Shown: piece after piece, positions 24,071 through 35,200 of the stretch
Layout: the number at the start of each line of letters is the position of its first letter
Numbering within the stretch: the stretch's first letter is position 1
NCBI RefSeq assembly: GCF_026745355.1
Contig: NC_079209.1
Span: 29,171,365 to 29,235,364 of the forward strand
DNA length: 64,000 nucleotides
Source of the DNA: Beta vulgaris subsp. vulgaris
Taxonomy: Eukaryota; Streptophyta; Magnoliopsida; Caryophyllales; Amaranthaceae
Direction: 5' to 3'
Program-made: the position numbers and the translations under genes
Notes under the pieces: generated by a model
Databases searched by the model: none
Seen by the model: only the letters and a program-made list of their open reading frames with translations
What the model was told of the DNA's origin: nothing

Positions 24071-24240
24071 GTTTTTGGCACATATGGGAGGAGAATTAGG
24101 GATTGGAGGGTTACTGGTACATGTAGGAGGAGAATTAGGGCTTGGAGGGTTACTGGTACATGTAGGAGGAGAATTAGGCTTTGGAGGGTTACTGGTACAT
24201 ATGGGAGGAGAAGTAGGGTTTGGAGGACTCTTTTGGTGGG
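24071..24240 (-). repeat. Four 42-bp tandem repeats in the MULE transposase
   Basis: Units read GGAGGGTTACTGGTACATGT on the + strand and encode SNPPxPNSPPTCT on the - strand, four times. They form a proline-rich linker between the N-terminal and acidic segments. Confidence 0.85.
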
Positions 24241-24621
24241 GAGATTCAACTGGTGAAGGTATCACTGTGGTTGGAGATTATTTTTTAAACCTGGGACTGC
24301 TCCTTAGTGGGGACCCTTTTTTCCTTTTTGGGGTTAGTTTTCTAGGGGTTTGCTTTTTAGGAGTAACCTCATGTGCAACATACATATCAACGCACCTAGC
24401 TTTCACAGCAATGTCCCTCAATTCCAAAGCCTCAGCATCATGATAAACCCTCCTTAAACCCTCATCAAGTGTACAATTAGGTATGAGATAATGCACAGAC
24501 ACAATCTCCTTGTAACCACCACATTTTTAAACCAAATCTTCCAACAACCACCAACACATATGATCAGGGTCAACATGCCATGTTTTAGCTTCACCACCAA
24601 GGTAAACTAACCCCTTCCTAG

Positions 24622-24885
24622 CACTAGTGGAAAAATGAAGAAGGGTTGTGCTAAAAAAAGGCATGTAGGGCTGCGCTTTTTGACAGCAGCCCTTTCAGTA
24701 GCAGCCCTTCACTTTTTAAGTAGGGCTGCGCTAGAAAAGCGCAGCCCTTAAGCTAGAAGGGCTGCGCTAGTTAGGAAAAAGCGCAGCCCTTCTAGCCCAG
24801 AAGGGCTGCGCTAGTTAGGAAAAAGCGCAGCCCTTCTGAGCTAGAAGGGCTGCGCTTTTTCCTAACTAGCGCAGCCCTTCCTACC

Positions 24886-24916
<31 letters not shown>

Positions 24917-25883
24917 GACATTTTTTTACTCATAATCTCACATTTTCTGAAATTAAACAGAAGAGAAGAGAAACGAAACGAAAATACTAAACCCAAAACA
25001 ATAAAAAGAATGAAACGAAAATGAAAAAAAGGAACAAAAACTAATATACAAAGAGAAGTATACAAGAACATTAATCAAAACAAGATGAAAATACAAGAAA
25101 TTATATACAAAGAGAAGTATACAAGAACATTAATCAAAATAAACAAAGAGAAGTATACAAGAACATTAATCAAAATAAACAAAGAGAAGTATACAAGAAC
25201 ATTAATCAAAACAAAGAGAAGTATACAAGAACATTAATCAAAATATATAAACAAAGAGAAGTATACAAGAACATTATAGATCTGAAAATACAAGAAATAC
25301 CTCCAAACATTAACCTAATAATGTTTAAATACATAAAACAAAACCCTAATACATAATTTAAGGGAAAAAAAATTTCGGAAAAACATAAAATGGCTATTTG
25401 GAGGCTTAAACGAACTCGGATGGCTTAAAAAGCCTAAACGTCACGGCGTAGCCATGTTTAGTGCAAATCATTTCAAGGTTTTTGTCGCAAATGTTTATGG
25501 GAGTTTTTGAGAGAGAAGAGAGGATGAGAGAGAAGGAGGAAAGGAATAATGAGGGACGTGAGAGAGGAGAGAGAATGAGGGATAATATATTTGACGAATC
25601 CCCGCTCAATATTTCAAAGCCCGCGATTCCGAAATTTCAAATTTTTTCAGGAAGGCTGCGCTTTTTTAAAAAAGCGCAGCCCTACTAAGCAGAAGGGCTG
25701 CGCTTTTTTAAAAAGCGCAGCCCTACATAGCAGAAGGGCTGCGCTTTTTAAAAAAGCGCAACCCTTCACTTAGTAGGGCTGCGCTTTTTTAAAAGGCGCA
25801 GCCCTTCTTACCTACAGAAGGGTTGCGCTTTTACGAAAAGCGCAGCCCTTCCTGCGCAGCCCTTTCTGTTTTTTCCCCTAGTA
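24622..25883. mobile_element. Non-autonomous CACTA (En/Spm) element in the MULE transposase
   Basis: The left end reads CACTAGTGGAAAAATG at 24622 and the right end reads TTTTTTCCCCTAGTA at 25883, with the 3-bp duplication TAG on both sides (24619-24621 and 25884-25886). Both subterminal regions (24680-24880 and 25650-25860) are packed with GGGCTGCGCTTTTT units in both orientations, as expected for CACTA transposase-binding regions. No transposase is encoded. The last base of the right end is A instead of G, which departs from the perfect CACTA/TAGTG pair. Confidence 0.9.
25047..25285. repeat. Minisatellite of about 36 bp in the CACTA interior
   Basis: About six head-to-tail units containing AAAGAGAAGTATACAAGAAC followed by ATTAATCAAAA, with variable spacers. 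Confidence 0.88.
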
Positions 25884-26111
25884 TAGTATTTTTGAACATT
25901 CCCCCATGCCATATTCTCAATGTAACAATTTGCTTCAAAAAGTACACCAGTATTATAAGCCATATATCAATCATAAATCCTAAAAATTCAAACCTAACAA
26001 CATCAACACATTGAATTCTAACAAAGAAGAAATTAAGAATCAATCAACCACATACAAACTTGGATATCCGTTTTCTTTGTATAACAACTTGTGAAAGGGA
26101 AAAAGGGGGGT

Positions 26112-26140
26112 GGACTGTCTGCATTCAGGAATTTTTGCCC
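26112..26140. repeat. Candidate right terminal inverted repeat of the MULE
   Basis: Reverse-complement reading GGGCAAAAATTCCTGAATG followed by CAGACAGTCC. The inner GAATGCAGACAGTCC matches 17279-17293 with one mismatch, and AAAAATT precedes both with a 3-base offset. A 9-bp target duplication is not clear (AATTTTTTG left, TTTTCTTTG right). Confidence 0.4.
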
Positions 26141-26241
26141 TTTTCTTTGTATAACAACTTGGATATCCGTTTAGTTTCTAGCGACTTCACTTCCGTTTCC
26201 ATCATTTCCTCTCAAAAACTCGAGTAATATTGTAATCGACA
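26141..26241 (+). promoter_or_regulatory. Short 5' region of the CIR1-like gene
   Basis: 101 bp separate the candidate MULE end from the ATG at 26242. TTTTCTTTGTATAACAACTT at 26141 also occurs at 26071, and TTGGATATCCG occurs at 26060 and 26159, so promoter-side sequence is duplicated inside the element end. TTGTATAAC at 26147 could act as a weak TATA element. Confidence 0.35.
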
Positions 26242-29200
26242 ATGGACGACGATGAAGGAGGTCCAAGATTGAGCAAGAGATTCTCAGATAAAGGTGGTGA
26301 AGTAGATTTACAGACCAAATCAGGGACTGCTTGGAGTCATTCCTTCCTCAATCAGAAACCTTGGCACCCTCTCTCATACCCTAATCAACGCCGTAAATGG
26401 ATTGCCGAACAAACCCATGTTCAACACCAACGCCGCTCCGAAGAAATCGCACGCGAGGTCTCTTTTCTCTTCTGCTTAACCCACCTTTCATTTTTCTTCT
26501 TTTTTGCTTTCTAAATTCATCTCTTTTTGTTGTTCCTTGCAGTATGCTCAAGAGCAGGAGTTTCTTCGCCAAACTTCCCTCCTTTCCCAGAAAGAGAAAG
26601 ATAAGGTTAATTTTTTTTTAATCCTGGTTTGAGTGTATAATTAACGAAATCTGCCCTCTTGAATTCTACCCATTTGGGTTATCTTTTACATTGTGAAGTT
26701 GTGATTTTGTATTAAAGTGGGTATTTTGAGTTATGTAGCATGGAAATCTCTGGGACCTGGGTTTCCGGTTTTCGTAACAAATCTGAAGTGGGTATTTTGA
26801 GTTGTGTAGCATGGAACCTTTGGGACCTGGGTTTTCCCTGTTTTCGAAAAGTTTCCTTTGCCGATAACTTGGGGGTGTTAGCCTAATGAATCTTGTAATT
26901 AATTGGCATTTGAGGTTTCCCCATTTTCGAAATGTTTGGGTTTCCATGACTTTTAAGAATTAACTTAGGGTGTGTTTCGTGGATGGAGAACATTTCTTGA
27001 GCAAAATTCAATTCTAAATTGATTTTCCTTTGTTTGGTTGCAAGAAAAGTAACTTTCCTTCTAACCCCATTTTCCTGTGTTTGTGTTGTGATATTGTTTG
27101 ATAGAGTGGGGTAAAGTGTGTTTTTTTCCTTGCCTTCCTAGGGAAAGTAATTTTCCTCTCTTGGAAAATAAAATTCAACCCATAATTTCCCTTCCTTAAT
27201 TTGGTTCTAACCAAACATAGAAAAGTGAGGAATATAGTTTTCCTGGAAAGCACTTTCCTCCTGGCCAAACACACCCTTAACCTCGTTACATGACTGGGAA
27301 GAAAATGAACTCTAACTGATTAATAACAGTAAAAACAACAAATGTAAACGATGTTCAAGCTTTCGAGAGGTTTGAGTTTCTCCTGGTTGAACTCTTAAAA
27401 GCTCACCAGTTTCTCATCGATTTTCAACCTGCTCTACACATTCTAAGTTGCTCCATATTTATGCTACTTTCCTAACAGACTATTTTACTTATTCCCCAAG
27501 TTTAACTAATAAAGATACTCCCTAAAATACCCTTCCCATAAAATATCAGTTCTTAGCATTACCGGGTGATGTGTTTTCTTGGGGTAGAAGACACGAATTA
27601 GGCTCGGTCTATAGGTGTAGTTATAGTTTTCTTCAGGGTTCTTGGATTAAACGAGTGTTTTTTGATGTTTTTATAAGGAAATTCAAACTCTTTTGTGGTT
27701 ATGGATCTATGTTGGACGAAAATATTAAAGGATATGAAAATTATCAACTTTCACGGTTGATGGTCAATTATGGTTTGTGCTTTCTCAGTGAAACTTTGCT
27801 TTTAGAGCGGAACTTTACTCATGAGGGATTATCTTTAATCAAAACTCATCTAACTTTTATTAATTATGGTGGCTGAAATAAATAAAGAGAATGTAAATTC
27901 CTAAAACAACTTTGATTATGACACTCTAAAAGATAATCATAAAAATAACTAACTAGAGCTACTTCGGCCGTTAGTCAAGACTCCTTATGATTCAAAACTT
28001 ACTTCTAGATAAACATAAAAAAAAGAAAGCTAACACAACTAATACTAAGGAAATTTGGACGCCACTCCCATTTCTTTTACATGCCTAATGAGTAATTAAA
28101 ATAAAACAAATAAATCCTAAGTTTAAAATAGGAAAAACCCTTTCAAATGAAAGGTAAAGTCCTATAGACAAAATTCTTATGCAATTAAAACTACTAAATC
28201 CTAACAGAACTAGGATTTGTCCTAGGGAAGCCATCCATGCACGCATCACTGCCCCCCAAACTTCCATTTTGTCCTCAAGGTGGATAGTAGTTGGCACTCG
28301 ATTCTCAACCTCAAAAAAGCTGGTCAATGTCATCTTCATAGCAGTGCTGCCACAGATGTTCGAACTCTTCTTTACTGAGTTTTGCAAGCAAAGTTGGGTG
28401 AAAAGTTGGGTGAAGGCTGTGAGAGTGGAGTGGTAGGGTTGGGGAAATTTGGTGTAACAATCAAATATTGGACAGGTGTAATGAAATTTGGGCTGAAAAT
28501 TTTGGGTGTTAAAGAGAGTTGGTCTGTGAGTTGAAGGGTGAAATAGTTGGGGTTTATATCTAAGAAAGGAAGAATGGGCTGACCCATGATGTCACTTTTT
28601 TGAGCAGTTACAAGATTGCTATTACTACCTTCTCTCTACCTTGGTTTTTTCCCCAAGCCAACTTCAATCATGTTCTTCTGCAACAAATCCCTCCATGAAT
28701 ATCGTCCGTCTTCATCACCAACATTTTTGCCGGCAAGGAGATCTAAATCACCTTCGAATTTCTCATTGGAAATTTTTTTGGGTCCACCTGAATCGCTTGC
28801 ACCATATCTGCCCTTCACAAATCCCTCTCGTTCCCTCTTCAGACCACCACAATTGGAGGTTCCAACACCCCTTACGATTTCCGGCCAAAAAACTCAGACC
28901 ACCACATATTCCTTACCCATGAAGTGTCGTCTACCTTCCCCAATGTAGCCACCTGCGACTTTCTTGGAACCACCATGCGTATATGGTGCCTTTTCATGGT
29001 CCTCCAACCTGACGTGCCACCGTAATTTTGCCGGCCAAGGTTGGATAGTCTCCACCATTTTTCTTGAAATTCTTAAATTTTGCATCCTCCTTCTCTTCCA
29101 TGCCTGGATCTTTTTGGAGTTCTTCCGATTTTTTTCTGGTTGTTTTCCTCCTCAAGCTCCTTTGCAGTAACTTCAACTTTCGTTGGATTGGAGAGAAGGC

Positions 29201-32200
29201 TTCATCGATTATCTTTTCTAGATCATTTTGAAGTTTTTCAAAACCTTTTCTCATTATCTCCTCCATCTCCTAGCTATTTCCTTTCGAATCTCTTCATTTT
29301 CAGACCTGGAGATTTGGCAACTTCCATGGCAGATTCATTTGTTTTAAAGCATTAAAATCAGATACTTAATCTCCTAGAAAAGTATCTGCTAAGAATTAAC
29401 TTAGCCATATTCTAAGATGGAGAATTTAAGGGGAGGATGAACTCTAAATGATTAATAACAGTAAAAACACTAATGTAAAAGATATTTAAGCTTTTGAGAG
29501 GCTTGATTATCCCCAATTGAACTCTTAAAAGCTCATCGAATTTCTCATCAGTTTTCAATATGTTCTACACATTCTAAGTTGCTCCATGTTTATGCTACGT
29601 TCCCTAACAAACTATCTAACTTATTCCTTAAGTTTAACTAATAGAGATACTACCTAGAATACCGTTCCCCCTGAATATTAGTCCTTATTAGTTGCCCCAA
29701 CAATTTCCATGCTACATATAGTTTATATCTGTCATTTGATAGAGTGAATATACAATTGTGGAATGGTTTCTCTTAATTCTTTTTAATCTGCATGCCTTTC
29801 AATGTTTGTTTGATCTTGATTTCATGATTTTTTTAGGAGTTTCTTCCTGGGTATTGATATGGGTATGTCTTTAAATCATAGGTGGATGTGATGCAAGCTG
29901 TTAGTTTTATGTATGTACGTCCACCTGGTTACAATGCCGAAAGTGCAAAAGCTGCTGAAATTGCTGATGAGAGAAAGAAGCTTGGCGAGATTTGCTCCTC
30001 TTCAGTGTACTTATCTTACCCTACGCTCTTTTTCCCTAAGGCAACTTGAGTGTAGTTGGCTTATGAATACTGATGGTGGAGTTGACCTGATTCCTCTAGC
30101 TCCACTCCAATTGATGTTGGTTGTAGGCCACAAGAAGTTGCAGCTTTGATGGAAGAGAAAAAGAAAGCTAGACCTAAGGATGTTTTCGGCCGCACTTTAC
30201 CAACAGAAGAAGAATTTGCAGTTCTCAAGAATGCTCCAAGGTAATTTTGTAAGAAAGTGTGCTAATTTTATTATGATGTAGCGTTATATAGTGATGGTTT
30301 TTGGTCAATATTAGGTTCTGTTAGTCATGAACTTTCTTATCGAAATACGTTCGAGTACCTTCATTTCTTAGACAAAGCACGATTTTGCCTTGGTCCATTT
30401 TTATCCCTTAGAGCAAGTAAGATTGTTGCTGTGGTTTCGGAATTCGATGCACCTATGGTTTTAGAATATAGAAGTAATTGCTTAAGCAAAATCATATGAA
30501 TGTGGCCTTGCTGAATAACTCTCATTAAAGTGTCTCTTCTTGCATCTCTTGTTGATCCTCTCCATGCAATGTTGTGGCTTTGACTTTAGAGATAACTCTC
30601 CATGATGCACGGTTTTCCATATGAAAGGAACTAATTTTTTGAGAAAGTCTGAATGTTGGCTTTTTCTTATGCCTTTTGAGATAGAATGAAATAATGAATT
30701 GGTCTCTTTTAGATGTATAATGAATCAAGGCATAAGAAGCTAGAAAGCACCAACAACTTGATTAGTTGTGTATTGTTCTAAGTGGTTATTGGGATCACAA
30801 TGTTGTATATTGTTCAATATGTTTTGATTCTTTATAGTTTATACCACTATGTGGGGTTTTGACCACCATTGCAAAATGTAGTCTGTGATGGCAAAAAGGG
30901 CTAGTGTTTAGGACTTTGTCACAAACAAGGTCTACTAAGTTCAGATAAGGTGTTCAGTTGAGTTCACATGAGCAAAAATAAGTTGAATAGAACATCCCCT
31001 AGTCTAGACTCTAGAGTGCATATGTGGCTTTTTATGGCACACATCATGTGACATGATCACATGTTGTAATGGTGCTGAAGTAGTTTGTGGAAGACCAAAG
31101 GCGTGCATTCTAGTAGTGAAAGGGCTTTTGAGACCAATTATCAAATGAGGCATTTATGTTATAGTATTAAATTAAATTCCAAATTCAATTGTAAAATGAG
31201 ACCAATTATAAAATGAGACCAATTATAAAATGAGGCATCCGAAATTCATATTGGAGAAAGCGCGATCCGAAAATTCTGGATACCTGAAATTTTGGGTATC
31301 AGAATTTTCGGAGTGGATCGAATCGGATACCCGATAACTAGATTCTTTATTTTTCTATGAAAGCTCGAAAAAAAAGTTTCGATTCGGGTCGATTTACCAG
31401 ATATTTTCGGATATCCAGTTACTAAACTTGATATTTTCTAATATTTCGGATCAGATATCCGAAAAAATCCAAAATTATCCGCGTGTTTCGAATATTTTCG
31501 GATATCCGAAAGTGAAAGTTTTTGTTCCGTATCCGATCAGAAATTTTCAGATATTCGATCCAAAATATCCGAACACCAAAAAGCGGATCGGAGATCCGTT
31601 TTACCGCATCGGATATTCATGAACACCCCTACTCATTGTAAAGAGTTTTAGTTCTGATAAACCTTTCGTAAAGAGTCGCTAACAAACCTTTAAAAGAAGA
31701 CTCGTAAACTTAATTAGATATTTGGGATACCAAAGGGACATTAATGATGGACTTATCCAATGTAGAATTCCTCATCATGATTTTATAATTAGTCAATGAA
31801 CCACAAATTGAGTTCGGGGTGAGGGTACGAACATGATCATGAATCACGTTTGCCCATTGGTGGCCTTTACTAAATTACGATTCATAAATTTTGTTTTATG
31901 CAATTAAACAACCAAACGATATATTTTAAACACCATAAAAATTAATCTAAGTTGGTTCATTAAATACAATATACTAATTTTTATGAGTACTTGAATTAGA
32001 CAATCGGATTACAAGGTACCTACCAAGTCATCTATATTATTTGATTTAGTCGTGAGAACATTTACTTAGGTCTTGATTAACAAAAATATACAAGGGTGGA
32101 AAAATACTAAATCAAGCATAAAAAATATTCATGAGAAAAAAAATAAATATAAGAAAAGAAATATGTGCAGGGAGTCGGTTATAATACAAAGAAAATCGCA

Positions 32201-35200
32201 GAAATACGCTAACGATCTACATCATGAAAAGAAAGTTAGCAAATTCAATAAAAAAATAAAAAAGGAATGGAATCAATTAAGGGATCCGCATAAATTATAC
32301 CTCCGTGTGGGTCGTTTATTTGTACGGATCTAGATTGAATATATTGAACTAGCCTTCGAATGTTTTTGCTTGATTAGATTGTGTCGAAACAAAACAAAGA
32401 AAATAATTTGCTTGGCTTTGCTCTAGATTTAACATGAGATTGGAGAAACTATAAAATTGCAGTTTTGGTTTTGTGTGATAATAATGCTGAGAAATTGAGA
32501 ATAGGTGATCACGAAATCAAGTGGGTTTGTAAGAATTTAGAAGTATGATGATGCTGTTAGTGTTTCAGGGAAAAATAAATTTTAAAGCGTTGATTGTGGC
32601 TTTTTATTAACTGAAGATGATGAAAGAAGATTCAAGAGGTGAGATGGTGATCACGTGGTGAGAATTAGGAGGTAGGCATAGGATATTAAGTGAGGATGAG
32701 AGAGAGAGAGAGTTGTAGACGATTAGATGCTAACCGAGGATTTGTGGAAGTAGATTTTCAGGGAAAATAAATGTTAAAGCGTTGGCTTTTTATTAACTCA
32801 AGATGATGAAAGAAGATTCAAGAGGTGAGATGGTGATCACGTGGTGAGAATTAGGAGGTAGGCATAGGATATTAAGTGAGGATGAGAGAGAGAGAGAGAG
32901 AGAGAGAGAGTTGTAGACGATTAGATGCTAACCAAGGATTTGTGGAAGTAGATGATGAGGATTAAGTGATGGTTGCTAATGATGATTGTTGATGGCGTGA
33001 AAGTGATTTGATGTAGGTAAGTTTAGGTTTTGGTTTACGGAGTGCTCCTAAAATATGGCGTGAGTTGAATCCCCACAAATAGATGACATATATACATATA
33101 TGCTAAGAGGTGAACGCACTCAAAAGATATTACTTTAAAAAAGATATTTTGTAAATATTTTAGATATAAGTTATAAAAGATGTTTTGAAAATATTATAGA
33201 TAACTAATTAATATTTTTAAATTAACTCTATTAATTAAATTGAGCTAGAAAAAGGGATTTAGAAAACGTGCTTTCGTAAAGCTATTTTTCAAAGGGTTTT
33301 CGAAAGTGGGCTTAGGAAATGTGTTAAAAATATGAATTGGGCATAATTTAGTTAATTTTAGTCTCATTCTTCATTATTTATTCGATCGGGACCAATTAGA
33401 CAGGTATATTAGTCATCATCGGATATTAAAATGGGGAGACAGATTCATGTGTCTACACATATGAGCTACAACAAACCCTTATTTGCATAACAAAAAGTCA
33501 TTTTTTTTCCTTGAAGAACTAGACTAGCTTATTGCATGGTTAGCCTAAAAGTTGAAACTAAATCAAGAATACATGTTTCATTCCATTATAAGAAAAATTA
33601 AATTAAAGTCTTCTGTTGGCCATAAACAAAAACCCACAAACATCAAAGGAATAACCACCTGGTCCACCTCCATACTTGCTGCTTCCAATATGCTGCTGCA
33701 AGCTCCTCCTTGGTTTCCCACTGTACTTCACCACCATTGCCATCGGAACACCACCTGGTCCACCTCCATACTTGCTGCTTCCGGCACCGCCTCGCACGAA
33801 TCTTTGCCCCCGATTTTCACATGCGAGGCCGTTAGATCCACCACTATAGCTATCACCTGTGAAGCAAGCAGGATTTTGACATTCTCTACCATCTTAACCT
33901 CCGCTGTCAACACCATCTTGACCACCATCGGTGTAACAACCTCTAAAGTCACCACATCTTTCATCCAATCTTCTTTCTCTCTTGCACTTTAGAAATCTCT
34001 CCCCGACCTTATTCGAGTTTCCACCAGACTTCACGACCTCCATTTGGTCCACCTCTGGAACCATTTGGTTCTCCTCACCATAGAAACCACCTGACCTTAC
34101 CTTCTCCAGTAGTCAACTCTTCTTCGTCCCTCTCAGACTCTTTCTGGTTGTCTTCCTCCTCAAGCGAAGTAACTTCAACTCATGTTGGATTGGAGAGAAA
34201 GCTTCATCAATTATCTTCACTAGATGTTTTGGAAGGTTTTCAAACCCTCTTCTCATGATCTCCTCATCTCTTTAGTGATATCCTTTCCGATCTCTCCTGG
34301 AACTCTAGCAACTTCCATGGCAGAATTTTTTTTATGAACACGAAAATCAGGCACTTAGCAAAATGTCAACTTCCATGGCAGATTGTAGTGCTAAAATAGA
34401 GAAATTAAGGGAAGAAGATTAACTTTGATTGATTAATAACAGAGAATATAGCAAAATGTGAAGATATTCAAGCTTTCAAGAGGCTTAATTGATGAACTCT
34501 TAAAAGCTCACCCAAACTCCCATCTATTTTCGACATGCCTTTCACATTCTGTGTTACTCTATATTTATTCTATTTTCCTAACAAACAATCCGACTTGTTC
34601 CCCAAGTAAACTAAAGAAGATAATATCTAAAATACCCTCCCCTCTGTAATATTTAGTTCTTAGCAATTTATCAATAAAAAGTTGGGTGAATTAAATGAAA
34701 ATTGGGTTAGGCTGATATGTGAGTAAAAGGTGATATGAGTTTGGGCTAAAAGTCTTATGAGTGGAGGGGTTAAAAATTGGGTTTAACAGATTAAATGGAC
34801 AAACTGGGCTTAGGAATAGAATAGTCGGCTCACACGTTTTTCTATGATCTGATTTTGTGAAATAAGAAAGGATAGGTCACAAAGTGGGGTGGAGGAGTTG
34901 GGCACTTTAAAATGGGTTATGGAAGTGGGCCTGCTTTTGCTGATCCCAGATAAAGGTTTTACCCGTTTTGAAAAATAACAAATGCATTCGATTAGGGCTC
35001 GTTCGGCATCATTGTGGTTTTTAGGTTTTTGGTTTTTTTGTATTTAAAAGTTATATGATATATGTCCTATAATGGATCAAAAATTAGTCAAACTTATTAG
35101 AAACATGATGATTTTGAAAACTGACAACTAAAAAGTGAAAACCACCTTTTCTGGTTTCATGTTTTTTGTTTTTAGCTTTCAAAAAAACTGAAAACATAAA

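Larger units (their letters stand above)
21389..26043 (-). pseudogene. Mutator-like (MULE) transposase, inactivated
   Basis: Read on the - strand: an N-terminal domain split by the CACTA insertion (VTLRIWHGGMFKNT before it, GLVYLGGEAKTWHVDPDHM after it), a Ser/Pro repeat and acidic region (24265-23650), the MuDR DNA-binding domain (FREAVRRFAIHQGGNL, near 23520-23400), the DDE region (GWIEGCSRVLCIDSCFLKTF and GGQLMAAIGRDGNDQMFPVA), a SWIM finger (WDLTGISCLH, near 22060), a degenerate zinc knuckle (CSIYNSTSHNKRRC, second Cys now Tyr) and an Arg/Gly-rich tail (21627-21415). Damage: stops near 24526, 24278, two near 23230-23250, and 22911; frameshifts near 23300 and 22625. A likely intron lies at about 22734-22651. 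The enzyme would have excised and inserted the element. Confidence 0.88.
26606..29881 (+). other. Intron 2 of the CIR1-like gene (3.3 kb), element-rich
   Basis: It begins GTTAATT and ends ATCATAG. It holds a 71-bp tandem duplication, a Tourist-like MITE and a degraded retroelement, each listed separately. The rest is non-coding. Confidence 0.8.

Noticed and set aside
25461..25773. ORFs in the CACTA interior and subterminal repeats
   Set aside because: They translate purine-rich sequence and GGGCTGCGC repeats; no transposase motif.
24660..25860. Regular GGGCTGCGC repeats resembling a CRISPR array
   Set aside because: Units alternate in orientation, lack unique spacers of constant length, and lie within a CACTA element of a plant genome.
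32073..32333. Lys-rich 86-codon ORF in intron 4
   Set aside because: A-rich intronic DNA; no domain, and no splice sites fitting the gene frame.
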